6,274 nucleotides of DNA from Frankiaceae bacterium (GTDB lineage: Bacteria > Actinomycetota > Actinomycetes > Mycobacteriales > SCTD01). The notes beneath the pieces are model-generated. The model ran no database searches. It was not told the DNA's origin and was given only the letters and a program-made list of their open reading frames with translations. This document shows, piece by piece, positions 1 to 4,930 of this stretch. The stretch lies in contig CANKBT010000187.1 in assembly GCA_947479995.1 (NCBI GenBank), forward strand, positions 1 through 6,274. The letters are read 5' to 3'. Each line of letters opens with the position of its first letter. Position 1 is the stretch's first letter. The position numbers were made by a program, and so were the translations under genes.

Positions 1-544
1 CGACGACGCGGCGCCACTCGGGCGCCCAGGAGGCCACCAGCTCGGGCAGCGCGAGGCCGGCGCCCGCGTCGCGGTGGTCCTCCCAGCCGGGGACGACGCC
101 GCGCCAGCCGCTCACCTCGGCGAGCGCGAGGGCGGCCGCACGCGCGGGCCACGGCGGCAGCTCCTCGAGCAGCCCGCCGACGAGCAGGGTGGTGGTCAGC
201 AGCGCCGACGGCACCACCGCGCGCGCCACGGGGTCGCCGCACGCCGCGGCGACCGCACGGGCAGCGTCCTGCGCCGAGGCCTCGTCGACGGCGTCGTCGC
301 AGCGCTGCAGCGCGGCCAGCACGGCGGCCCCGCCGGGCGGGCCGGGCACGGTGCCGAACGACTCGACCGGGGCGAGCGCCGCGAGGCGGACGGGGCCGGT
401 GCGCGGCGGCAGGGGCGCGGCCGGCGCCGGCGGGGGAGCGCTGCCCGCCGGCGGCCAGGTCGGCGGCGGGCGCCGGTCGGGGCGGTCGGGGCGGTCGTCG
501 GCGACGCCCTCGTCCAGCCCGACGAGGCGCCGCAGGAAGCTCAC
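1..544 (-). CDS. Hypothetical protein with proline-rich N-terminal segment (C-terminus beyond the window)
   Basis: An open frame of 181 codons runs without a stop from a GTG at 544-542 to the left edge, so only the N-terminal part is present. I do not recognise the family and assign no function. The first 10 residues (VSFLRRLVGL) are basic and hydrophobic. Residues 16-50 are Pro/Arg/Asp-rich and low in complexity, probably a disordered linker, and include three DRP/DRR units encoded by a 9-bp tandem repeat. Residues 51-181 look globular and Ala/Leu-rich, with a hydrophobic stretch around 110-126 that could be a buried helix rather than a confident membrane span. The C-terminal part carries several Trp residues (W132, W147, W154, W173, W177). 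The start lies 2 bp after the stop of the PPOX-class gene, and only a weak AGAAG lies upstream, so translation is probably coupled to that gene. G/C at third positions throughout supports real coding on this strand; the plus-strand frames here look like shadows. Confidence 0.7.
   Translation of the reverse strand, partial: MSFLRRLVGLDEGVADDRPDRPDRRPPPTWPPAGSAPPPAPAAPLPPRTGPVRLAALAPVESFGTVPGPPGGAAVLAALQRCDDAVDEASAQDAARAVAAACGDPVARAVVPSALLTTTLLVGGLLEELPPWPARAAALALAEVSGWRGVVPGWEDHRDAGAGLALPELVASWAPEWRRVV
474..497. repeat. 9-bp tandem repeat (about 2.7 copies) inside a coding region
   Basis: The unit CGGTCGGGG occurs at 474-482 and 483-491, and a partial copy CGGTCG follows at 492-497. Read on the minus strand it encodes the repeated Asp-Arg-Pro units of the left-edge protein's linker. 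The unit is a multiple of three, so a change in copy number would lengthen or shorten the linker without a frameshift. Confidence 0.8.
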
Positions 545-546
545 CG

Positions 547-945
547 CTACTGCTTCTGGTGGCGGACCTTGGTCGCCTGCACCAGGTAGGTGATGCGCTG
601 CTCGCCCTCCTGGCGGAAGGGGTAGCTGTCGGCGCCCAGGTACTTCTTTGCCAGGCTGTCGATGTGCGCGTCGGCGCCCTCGAGCCGGCCAGCCGCGGTG
701 CCGCGCACCTCGACGTACTCGTAGGGGTTGCTCTCGTCGTAGACGACGACGGTGATGGCCGGGTTGCTCTCGAGGTTGCTCGGCCAGCGCCGCCCGACCG
801 CGCTGTTGACGGCGAGGTGACCGTCGACGACGTCGACCCACACCACGGCGCTGTGGATGCCGCCGTCCGGCTCGAGGGTCGACACCACCGCGTGGTTCTT
901 CTGCCCCAGCAGGGCCTGCACCGCAGGGTCGTCGAGCGTCGCCAT
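547..945 (-). CDS. PPOX-class F420-dependent oxidoreductase (split beta-barrel, FDOR-B-like)
   Basis: This 132-residue protein belongs to the pyridoxamine-5'-phosphate-oxidase-like split-barrel superfamily, in the actinobacterial branch that usually binds F420 (or a flavin). Members reduce small molecules or conjugated carbonyl compounds in the cytoplasm; the substrate cannot be read here. The visible family pattern, in order: an N-terminal helix (DDPAVQALLGQKNHAV, residues 5-20), the first barrel strands with VSTLEPDGG and HSAVVWVD (21-38), the cofactor-loop type segment GRRWPSNLESNP (51-62), the strand ITVVVYD followed by NPYEYVEVRGTA (64-84), and the C-terminal KKYLGADSYPF (100-110) that is common in this group. 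Length is normal. The start is the ATG at 945-943, chosen because GGAGG (plus-strand 951-955) lies 5 nt upstream and the frame extending further upstream has low-complexity, non-family sequence. It is divergent from the VOC gene and is followed after 2 bp by the left-edge gene. Family confidence is high; F420 rather than FMN as cofactor is inference from the family. Confidence 0.88.
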   Translation of the reverse strand: MATLDDPAVQALLGQKNHAVVSTLEPDGGIHSAVVWVDVVDGHLAVNSAVGRRWPSNLESNPAITVVVYDESNPYEYVEVRGTAAGRLEGADAHIDSLAKKYLGADSYPFRQEGEQRITYLVQATKVRHQKQ

Positions 946-949
946 CTCG

Positions 950-955
950 TCCTCC
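950..955 (-). promoter_or_regulatory. Ribosome binding site of the PPOX-class gene
   Basis: Read on the minus strand this is GGAGGA, four bases before the ATG at 945-943 (GGAGG itself is five bases away). It fixes the start of this gene, whose frame stays open for more than a kilobase upstream. Confidence 0.8.
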
Positions 956-1132
956 ACGTCGTCGGGGCGCCATCGCACCACGCGACCGCCCGGCCCGGAG
1001 GCGCGGGTCGGCGGAGGCCGCGTCGTCCACCCGCCCGCCGTGCGCGCGCCGGCGCCCCGCGCCGCCGGGCTGCCCGCCCGCCGCCGCCCCGCCGCCGGCA
1101 CCAGGTGGACGACGAGGCCTCCACGACGGGCC

Positions 1133-1161
1133 TTCCCCGGCGGCGCGGCGGGCGGCATGCT
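1133..1161 (+). promoter_or_regulatory. Candidate leaderless promoter of the VOC gene
   Basis: CATGCT at 1156-1161 shares the A at position 2 and T at position 6 of the actinobacterial -10 pattern TANNNT, and lies 6 nt before the ATG at 1168. A weak -35 match (TTCCCC, 1133-1138) is 17 nt upstream of it. There is no Shine-Dalgarno sequence before this ATG. The hexamer lacks the first T, so this is the weakest of the three leaderless candidates. Confidence 0.3.
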
Positions 1162-1167
1162 GCCGGC

Positions 1168-1572
1168 ATGACGTCGCCCTCGCACCTGTGGCCCACGCTC
1201 TCCTGCCACGCGCCGCGCGCGGTCGTCGACTTCCTCGTCGACGCCCTCGGGTTCACGCTGCTCGTGTCGTACGACGACGAGGCCGGGGAGGTGGCGCACG
1301 CCGAGCTGGCCAGCCCGACGGGGCGCGGGGGCGTGATGCTCAGCGCGGTGCGCGAGGGCGACGACCGCGGGGTCGGGGCGCCGGGCACGGCGTCCTGCTA
1401 CGTCGTCGTGCCGGACGTCGACGCGGTCGTCGCGCGCGCCCGGGCAGCCGGCGCGCAGGTCGTCCGCGAGCCGTTCGACACCGACTACGGCTCCCGCGAC
1501 GCGACGGTGCGCGACCCCGAGGGCGGCACCTGGTTCCTCGGCACCTACGAGGGCCACCCGCTGCCGGGGTAG
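1168..1572 (+). CDS. VOC family protein (glyoxalase / bleomycin-resistance fold)
   Basis: This 134-residue protein has the paired beta-alpha-beta-beta-beta layout of the vicinal oxygen chelate superfamily. The first module covers roughly residues 8-62 (LSCHAPRAVVDFLVDALGF, then EVAHAEL and GVMLS), and the second roughly 76-127 (SCYVVVPDVDAVVARA, GAQVVREPFDTDYGSR, then TVRDPEGGTWFLGTY). The closing DATVRDPEGGTWFLGTY is the hallmark of the PhnB/bleomycin-resistance-like branch. Members are small cytoplasmic proteins that act as metal-dependent isomerases or dioxygenases or simply bind ligands. A full set of metal ligands is not obvious here, so catalysis is unproven. The ATG at 1168 is chosen because the family similarity begins within ten residues of it; upstream codons are low-complexity. 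No ribosome binding site is visible, and translation may be leaderless. The next gene starts 24 bp downstream. Confidence 0.85.
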   Translation: MTSPSHLWPTLSCHAPRAVVDFLVDALGFTLLVSYDDEAGEVAHAELASPTGRGGVMLSAVREGDDRGVGAPGTASCYVVVPDVDAVVARARAAGAQVVREPFDTDYGSRDATVRDPEGGTWFLGTYEGHPLPG

Positions 1573-1589
1573 CGCCGCCGCACTAGCGT
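1561..1589 (+). promoter_or_regulatory. Candidate leaderless promoter of the SUFU-domain gene
   Basis: TAGCGT at 1584-1589 fits the actinobacterial -10 consensus TANNNT and is followed by exactly 7 nt before the GTG start at 1597, the spacing expected when transcription begins at the start codon. A weak -35 (CTGCCG, 1561-1566) is 17 nt upstream, inside the end of the VOC gene. A GAGG at 1591-1594 lies only 2 nt from the GTG, too close to act as a normal Shine-Dalgarno sequence. Confidence 0.42.
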
Positions 1590-1596
1590 CGAGGCG

Positions 1597-2202
1597 GTGA
1601 ACGGCGACACGGTCCTGACCCTGGTGGAGGCGCAGCTCCTCAGCGCCTTCGGCGAGGACAGCGGGCGGGCCAGCGTGTCCTTCCTCGGCACCGAGCAGGT
1701 CGACGTCCTGCGCTTCGGCCCGGACCCCGACGGGCTGGTCCGCTACGCCACGCTCGGCATGAGCCGGCACCCGATGGGCGACCCCGGCGCCGACCTCGTC
1801 GCCGCGCACGGGCCGCGCGCGGAGCTGCTGCTGACGGTGCGCGACCTGCAGGACACCGTGCTGCGCCGGCTGGCCGCGCTCGCGGCCAGCCCGTCGGTCG
1901 AGGGGCTGGTCATCGCGCCGGGCGCGGGCCTCGACGTCGGCGAGCCGCTCTGGGACGGCGCGGCCTTCACGGCCGTGCTCGTGGCCGAGCCGGGCGGCCA
2001 GGTGCCCGACCTGCTGGTCGAGGAGGGCGAGGAGCCGGTGCGCTTCCTGCCGGTGCTGCCGATGACGCCGTCCGAGGCCGCGTGGAAGCGGGTGCACGGG
2101 GCGCAGGCGCTCGAGGCGCTGTGGCTCAAGCACGGCACCGACCTGCGCGACCCGCACCGCGGGCAGGTGCCGCTCGAGATGCCCGACGCGCCCGCCCCGT
2201 GA
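1597..2202 (+). CDS. Suppressor-of-fused (SUFU) domain protein
   Basis: This 201-residue protein matches the bacterial SUFU-domain family. Visible features are the strand VRYATLGMSRHPM (residues 48-60), AELLLTVRD (75-83), the central LVIAPGAGLDVGEPLWDG (104-121), and the C-terminal FLPVLPMTPSEAAWKRVHG followed by ALEALW (150-176), the helical segment that closes the domain and is its best-conserved part. In animals SUFU binds Gli transcription factors. The bacterial proteins are single-domain, cytoplasmic and of unknown partner; some occur as immunity proteins in toxin systems, but no toxin gene is nearby. The start is the GTG at 1597, placed 7 nt after a -10-like TAGCGT; a second in-frame GTG at 1624 is possible but would trim the first helix. 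The stop overlaps the GTG of the DUF2332 gene as GTGA, so the two are almost certainly co-translated. Confidence 0.75.
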   Translation: MNGDTVLTLVEAQLLSAFGEDSGRASVSFLGTEQVDVLRFGPDPDGLVRYATLGMSRHPMGDPGADLVAAHGPRAELLLTVRDLQDTVLRRLAALAASPSVEGLVIAPGAGLDVGEPLWDGAAFTAVLVAEPGGQVPDLLVEEGEEPVRFLPVLPMTPSEAAWKRVHGAQALEALWLKHGTDLRDPHRGQVPLEMPDAPAP

Positions 2203-3239
2203 CGAGCCTCGCCGAGCGCTTCGCGCAGCAGGCCGAGCAGTGCCGCCGCCACGGCAGCCCGCTCACCGGCGCCGTGCTCGCCGGTGCGGCGTCCGAGCTG
2301 CGGCGCCGCGGGCCGGTGCGCGACCTGCTCGCGCCGCTCGCCGACGACCCGCCCGGCACCGTGCCGTCGCTGCGCTTCGCCGGGGCGCTGCACCGCCTCG
2401 TGCTCGAGCGCCGGGCGCCGGCGCTCGCGCTGCACTACCCGAGCGTCGGCGGCACCGCACCGCCCGAGGCCGCGTGGCCCGCCGCCCGCGAGGTCGTGGC
2501 GACGACGCCCGACCTCGCCGCGCTGGTGCAGCGCCCCGTGCAGACGAACGAGGTGGGGCGCAGCGCCGTGCTGCTCGGCGGCCTGCGCCACGTCGTGGCG
2601 CAGACGCGGCTGCCCGTGCGCCTGCTCGAGGTCGGGGCGAGCGCGGGCCTCAACCTGCGGGTGGACCGCTTCGCGTACGAGGTCGGCGACGAGGTGCTGG
2701 GCGACCCCGCCAGCCCGGTGCGGCTGCCGCAGCCGTGGACGGGCGCGCTCCCGCCGGCGGTCGACGTGGAGGTGGTCGAGCGGCGCGGGTGCGACGCCGC
2801 GGCGATCGACCCGACCACGGCCGAGGGGCGGCTCGCGCTGTCGTCGTACGTCTGGGCCGACGACACGGCGCGCTTCGCGCGGCTGCGCGGTGCGCTGCAG
2901 GTGGCCGCCGAGGTGCCCGCCGTCGTCGACGACGTGCCGGCCTCGGCCTGGCTCGCCGAGCACCTCGCCGACCCGGTGCCGGGCGTCGTCACCGTCGTCT
3001 GGCACAGCGTGGTCTGGCAGTACCTCTCGCCTCAGGAGCGCACCGCCTCGCGGGCCGCGCTGCTGGCCGCGGCCGAGCGCGCCACGCCGGCCGCACCGCT
3101 GGCGCTGCTGTCGATGGAGCCCGAGCGCACCGGCCCCGCGACGTACCGCTTCGCGGTGCACCTCACGACCTGGCCGGGCGGCGCGCGCCGCCGCGTCGCC
3201 GACGCGCAGGGGCACGGCCCCCCGGTCGCCTGGCACTGA
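2199..3239 (+). CDS. DUF2332 family protein, methyltransferase-like glycine motif
   Basis: This 346-residue protein matches the DUF2332 family, common in Actinobacteria and uncharacterised. Conserved blocks seen are: an N-terminal helical part with QAEQCRRHGSPLTG (residues 11-24) and SLRFAGALHRLVL (57-69); QTNEVGRSAVLLGGLR (115-130); LLEVGASAGLNL (142-153), which resembles the glycine-rich motif I of Rossmann-fold SAM-dependent methyltransferases; SSYVWADDTARFARL (215-229); VVWHSVVWQYL (267-277), placed where motif IV would fall; and a C-terminal strand region around LALLSMEPE (301-309). A methyltransferase-like fold is inference; no substrate can be named. The GTG at 2199 overlaps the SUFU stop by 4 nt (GTGA), and the N-terminal sequence SLAERFAQQAEQCR is family-like, which decides against the open frame running upstream. 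Length is normal for the family. The frames open on the opposite strand and in other plus frames encode only Arg/Ala/Pro-rich sequence. Confidence 0.88.
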   Translation: MTSLAERFAQQAEQCRRHGSPLTGAVLAGAASELRRRGPVRDLLAPLADDPPGTVPSLRFAGALHRLVLERRAPALALHYPSVGGTAPPEAAWPAAREVVATTPDLAALVQRPVQTNEVGRSAVLLGGLRHVVAQTRLPVRLLEVGASAGLNLRVDRFAYEVGDEVLGDPASPVRLPQPWTGALPPAVDVEVVERRGCDAAAIDPTTAEGRLALSSYVWADDTARFARLRGALQVAAEVPAVVDDVPASAWLAEHLADPVPGVVTVVWHSVVWQYLSPQERTASRAALLAAAERATPAAPLALLSMEPERTGPATYRFAVHLTTWPGGARRRVADAQGHGPPVAWH

Positions 3240-3273
3240 GCGCCGCTGCGAGGATCGGGCTCCACCACCACGC

Positions 3274-3280
3274 AGGAGGA
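3274..3280 (+). promoter_or_regulatory. Ribosome binding site of the MaoC-type gene
   Basis: AGGAGGA lies three bases before the GTG at 3284 (GGAGG is four bases away). The spacing is slightly short but the match is the strongest in the window, and it settles the start of this gene, whose frame is open far upstream through the DUF2332 gene. Confidence 0.75.
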
Positions 3281-3283
3281 CAC

Positions 3284-3784
3284 GTGCAGTTCGGCCGGTA
3301 CTACGAGGAGTTCGAGGTCGGGGCGGTCTACAAGCACTGGCCCGGGAAGACGGTCACCGAGTACGACGACCACCTGTTCTGCCTCATCACGATGAACCAC
3401 CACCCGCTGCACCTCGACGCCAACTACGCGTCGACCACGCAGCAGGGCAAGAACGTCGTGGTCGGCAACTACGTCTACTCGCTGCTGCTCGGCATGTCGG
3501 TCGCCGACGTGTCCGGCCGGGCCATCGCCAACCTCGAGGTCGAGTCGCTCAAGCACGTCTTCCCGACGTTCCACGGCGACACGATCTACGGGCAGACCGA
3601 GGTGCTCGACAAGACCGAGAGCAAGAGCAAGGACGACCGCGGCGTCGTCCACGTCGAGACCAAGGGCTACAACCAGGACGGCGTGCTGGTCTGCGTCTTC
3701 CGCCGCAAGGTGATGGTCCCCAAGCGGGTCTACGCCGACAAGACCGGCGGCGAGTTCCCCGGGCGCCCCGAGCTGCAGTCCTGA
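3284..3784 (+). CDS. MaoC-like (hot-dog fold) dehydratase, mesaconyl-CoA-hydratase-like branch
   Basis: This 166-residue single hot-dog protein belongs to the MaoC/(R)-enoyl-CoA hydratase superfamily. It begins with the family signature FGRYYEEFEVGAVYKHWPGK (residues 3-22), followed by TVTEYDDHLFCLITMNHHPLH (23-43), LDANYA (44-49), the helix with VGNYVYSLLLGMSV (60-73), the hot-dog strands around NLEVESLKHVFPTFHGDTIY (83-102), and a closing VFRRKVMVPKR (138-148). The family hydrates or dehydrates short acyl-CoA esters in the cytoplasm. The subgroup with the HHPLH or THPLH form is often linked to mesaconyl-CoA or C5 acyl-CoA metabolism, but none of the usual partner genes (CoA-ester lyase, mutase, acyl-CoA dehydrogenase) is present here, so the substrate is open. 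The Asp of the hydratase Asp-His pair is Asn38 here, while His43 is kept. The GTG start is fixed by AGGAGGA. The gene is separated by 44 bp from DUF2332 and 42 bp from the next gene. Confidence 0.9.
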   Translation: MQFGRYYEEFEVGAVYKHWPGKTVTEYDDHLFCLITMNHHPLHLDANYASTTQQGKNVVVGNYVYSLLLGMSVADVSGRAIANLEVESLKHVFPTFHGDTIYGQTEVLDKTESKSKDDRGVVHVETKGYNQDGVLVCVFRRKVMVPKRVYADKTGGEFPGRPELQS

Positions 3785-3791
3785 CGGCTGC

Positions 3792-3820
3792 TTGACCCGC
3801 GCGCAGCGGGGGCGTTCCCT
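3792..3820 (+). promoter_or_regulatory. Candidate leaderless promoter of the DUF6758-type gene
   Basis: TTGACC at 3792-3797 matches five of six bases of the -35 consensus. A 17-nt spacer separates it from TTCCCT (3815-3820), a weak -10 that keeps the first and last T. Six bases later comes the GTG start at 3827. There is no Shine-Dalgarno sequence, so transcription and translation may begin together. The good -35 and ideal spacing make this the best promoter candidate in the window despite the poor -10. Confidence 0.42.
3796..3810 (+). terminator. Short G+C hairpin after the MaoC-type gene
   Basis: CCCGC at 3796-3800 can pair with GCGGG at 3806-3810 across a 5-nt loop, 11 bp after the stop codon. 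There is no T-run, so it would be a weak or non-canonical terminator. It overlaps the spacer of the candidate promoter for the next gene, and chance is likely at this G+C content. Confidence 0.25.
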
Positions 3821-3826
3821 GGCCGG

Positions 3827-4459
3827 GTGACCGCGCCGCGGACGTGCCCCCGCTGCTCCGGCCCGCTGCGCCCGCCCGGCCTCATGGCGAGCGCCTGGGA
3901 GTGCGCCGTGCACGGCCCGGTCGCGGCGCCGTACGCCCGGGTGCCGCACCCGACGGCCGAGGCGGTGCGGCAGCTCTCGCGCGCCGACGGGGTGCCGCTG
4001 TGGTCGCCGCTGCCGCTGCTCGCCGGCTGGACGCTCGGCGGGCTCGGCACCGCCGACGACCTGCGCACGGGGGTGGCCCGCGCGACCGCCGTGGCGCTCG
4101 CCGGACCGTCGCCGCTCGGCGGGCCGGCCGACCTCGTGCTCGTCGCCGAGGAGCCCGGCACCGGGCTCGGGGCGCACGTGGCCGGGCGGCCCGACCTCGA
4201 CCCCGGCGACTGCGCGACGGGCGCCCCCGACGCCAAGGTCGTCGCGGCCGGCCACCTCACCGCGCTGTGGCGCTGCGACTCCGCCGGCGACCGCGTCGCC
4301 TTCGTCGGCGAGGCCCTCGGCGTGTGGCTGTGGGCGGTGCTGTGGCCGCCGGCGGCCGAGCTCGTGCTGCTCGAGCACGTCGAGCTGCACGACCTGCGGC
4401 ACGACGCGCACGCGTCGCTCGAGATGACCGTGGGCGCCCCGAGCCCGCGCCTCCCGTAG
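3827..4459 (+). CDS. DUF6758-type protein with N-terminal zinc ribbon
   Basis: This 210-residue protein resembles a conserved actinobacterial family I recall as DUF6758; function is unknown. It opens with a zinc-ribbon-like half-site pair, C7-P-R-C10 and C26-A-V-H29, separated by 15 residues, followed by GPV. The rest is a globular domain with family-like blocks: VPLWSPLPLLAGWTLGGLG (residues 56-74), ATAVALAGPSPLGGPADLVLV (86-106), EEPGTGLGAHVAG (108-120), AKVVAAGHLTALW (136-148) and FVGEALGVWLWAVLWP (159-174). It ends SPRLP, as relatives end in a similar Ser-Pro-Arg-Leu motif. There is no signal peptide or clear membrane span; the aromatic VWLWAVLWP looks like a buried strand or helix. The GTG at 3827 is chosen because the zinc ribbon begins six residues later and a -10-like hexamer sits 6 nt upstream. 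The family identity is from memory of the pattern; zinc binding is inferred from the Cys/His spacing. Confidence 0.78.
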   Translation: MTAPRTCPRCSGPLRPPGLMASAWECAVHGPVAAPYARVPHPTAEAVRQLSRADGVPLWSPLPLLAGWTLGGLGTADDLRTGVARATAVALAGPSPLGGPADLVLVAEEPGTGLGAHVAGRPDLDPGDCATGAPDAKVVAAGHLTALWRCDSAGDRVAFVGEALGVWLWAVLWPPAAELVLLEHVELHDLRHDAHASLEMTVGAPSPRLP

Positions 4460-4462
4460 CGC

Positions 4463-4485
4463 CCCCGCGGGGCCCGCGCCGGGCC
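4463..4485. terminator. Two adjoining G+C palindromes after the DUF6758-type gene
   Basis: CCCCGCGGGG (4463-4472) is a perfect 10-bp palindrome, and GGCCCG-CGC-CGGGCC (4471-4485) is a 6-bp stem with a 3-nt loop that overlaps it by two bases. They fill most of the 37-bp gap before the next gene. There is no T-run. A transcription-slowing or terminator role is possible, but such structures arise easily by chance at this composition. Confidence 0.3.
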
Positions 4486-4496
4486 TGCGGTGCGGC

Positions 4497-4913
4497 ATGG
4501 CCACGCAGGCGATCGGTGACGAGCGGTTCGCGCGACAGGGCCGCTGGGAGCGGTGGAGCGGCCGGGGGTGGGCGCCCGCGTCGTACGCGGCGACGCCGGA
4601 GCGGCTGCGCGACCCGGCGGGCTACCGCGCGGGCGCGCCCCTGCCGGAGCCGGAGCGGGCGGCGCTGCTCCGCGACGCCGTGCGCGCGGAGGTGCTCGAC
4701 GGCGCGACGGTGCTGGACGCCGGCGAGGTGCAGGCCGTGCTGGCCCGCCACCGCCCTGTCTCCCACACCGCCCACCTCGTCGCGACGGTCCTGACGCTCG
4801 GCGGCTGGGCCCTCGTGTGGCTCGTCTGCGCCGTCGCCCGGCGCGAGGAGCGCTACCGCCTGGACGTCGACGCCTGGGGCAACGTCTGGCCCACCCTGGG
4901 CGCCAGCGTCTGA
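4497..4913 (+). CDS. Small single-span membrane protein, Trp-rich N-terminus
   Basis: I do not recognise a named family for this 138-residue protein. The N-terminus has a short Trp/Arg motif, GRWERWSGRGWAP (residues 15-27), that resembles the Trp-rich repeat found at the ends of many actinobacterial membrane proteins of the DUF2510 kind. Residues 51-85 form a charged, helical-looking part. Residues 88-114 (PVSHTAHLVATVLTLGGW, then ALVWLVCAVA) form one clear hydrophobic segment, preceded by His-rich and followed by Arg-rich (RREERYR) residues, so it is probably one membrane helix with the basic flank inside. The layout of a His residue before a Leu/Thr-rich span ending in TLGGWALVWL is shared by many small actinobacterial proteins. 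The last 20 residues are polar with two Trp. The ATG at 4497 has no clear ribosome binding site; G/C-biased third positions support coding. A neighbour relationship with DUF6758 is not informative. Confidence 0.68.
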   Translation: MATQAIGDERFARQGRWERWSGRGWAPASYAATPERLRDPAGYRAGAPLPEPERAALLRDAVRAEVLDGATVLDAGEVQAVLARHRPVSHTAHLVATVLTLGGWALVWLVCAVARREERYRLDVDAWGNVWPTLGASV

Positions 4914-4927
4914 GCCGGGCTCCCGGC
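4914..4927 (+). terminator. Hairpin immediately after the small membrane-protein gene
   Basis: GCCGGG (4914-4919) and CCCGGC (4922-4927) are complementary; a realistic fold is a 5-bp stem with a 4-nt loop. It begins at the base after the TGA stop. No T-run follows. It could end the upstream transcript before the control region of the next gene, but the stem is short. Confidence 0.3.
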
Positions 4928-4930
4928 AGG

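Larger units (their letters stand above)
946..1167. other. Divergent intergenic region, 222 bp, no gene seen
   Basis: The stretch lies between the outward-facing PPOX-class and VOC genes and must hold both promoters. It is extremely G+C rich and low in complexity. A 6-bp-stem hairpin (CGGCGC, loop CCC, GCGCCG) sits at 1050-1064. The frames that stay open through it give Arg/Pro/Ala-rich sequence of no recognisable family, so I call no gene. The only -10-like hexamer I would point to on the plus strand is CATGCT at 1156-1161. No convincing minus-strand promoter was found apart from the ribosome binding site. Confidence 0.6.

Noticed and set aside
74..593. Two overlapping plus-strand frames at the left end.
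   Set aside because: Both are Arg/Gly/Ala-rich and read the complement of a better minus-strand frame that starts 2 bp after the PPOX-class gene; they also run into the end of that gene.
1050..1064. A 6-bp-stem, 3-nt-loop hairpin as a terminator.
   Set aside because: It lies between divergent genes, where no transcript should end, and the surrounding low-complexity G+C sequence makes such stems expected.
1115..1133. AGGCC-N9-GGCCT inverted repeat as an operator for the VOC gene.
   Set aside because: Five-base G+C-only arms in very G+C-rich DNA are expected by chance, and the site does not overlap a credible promoter element.
547..2157. A 536-residue minus-strand open frame through the PPOX-class, VOC and SUFU regions.
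   Set aside because: Only its last 132 residues look like a real protein (the PPOX-class enzyme, with its own ribosome binding site). The upstream part is Arg/Ala/Gly-rich low-complexity sequence antisense to better-supported genes.
1597..2202. The SUFU-domain protein as an immunity protein of a polymorphic toxin system.
   Set aside because: Some bacterial SUFU proteins have this role, but no large secreted toxin, repeat-rich protein or secretion gene is adjacent; the coupled partner is a DUF2332 protein instead.
2240..3784. A 514-residue plus-strand frame that would fuse a long N-terminal part to the MaoC-type domain.
   Set aside because: The first 350 residues are Arg/Ala/Pro-rich shadow of the DUF2332 gene. 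The MaoC start at 3284 has AGGAGGA and matches the family's N-terminus.
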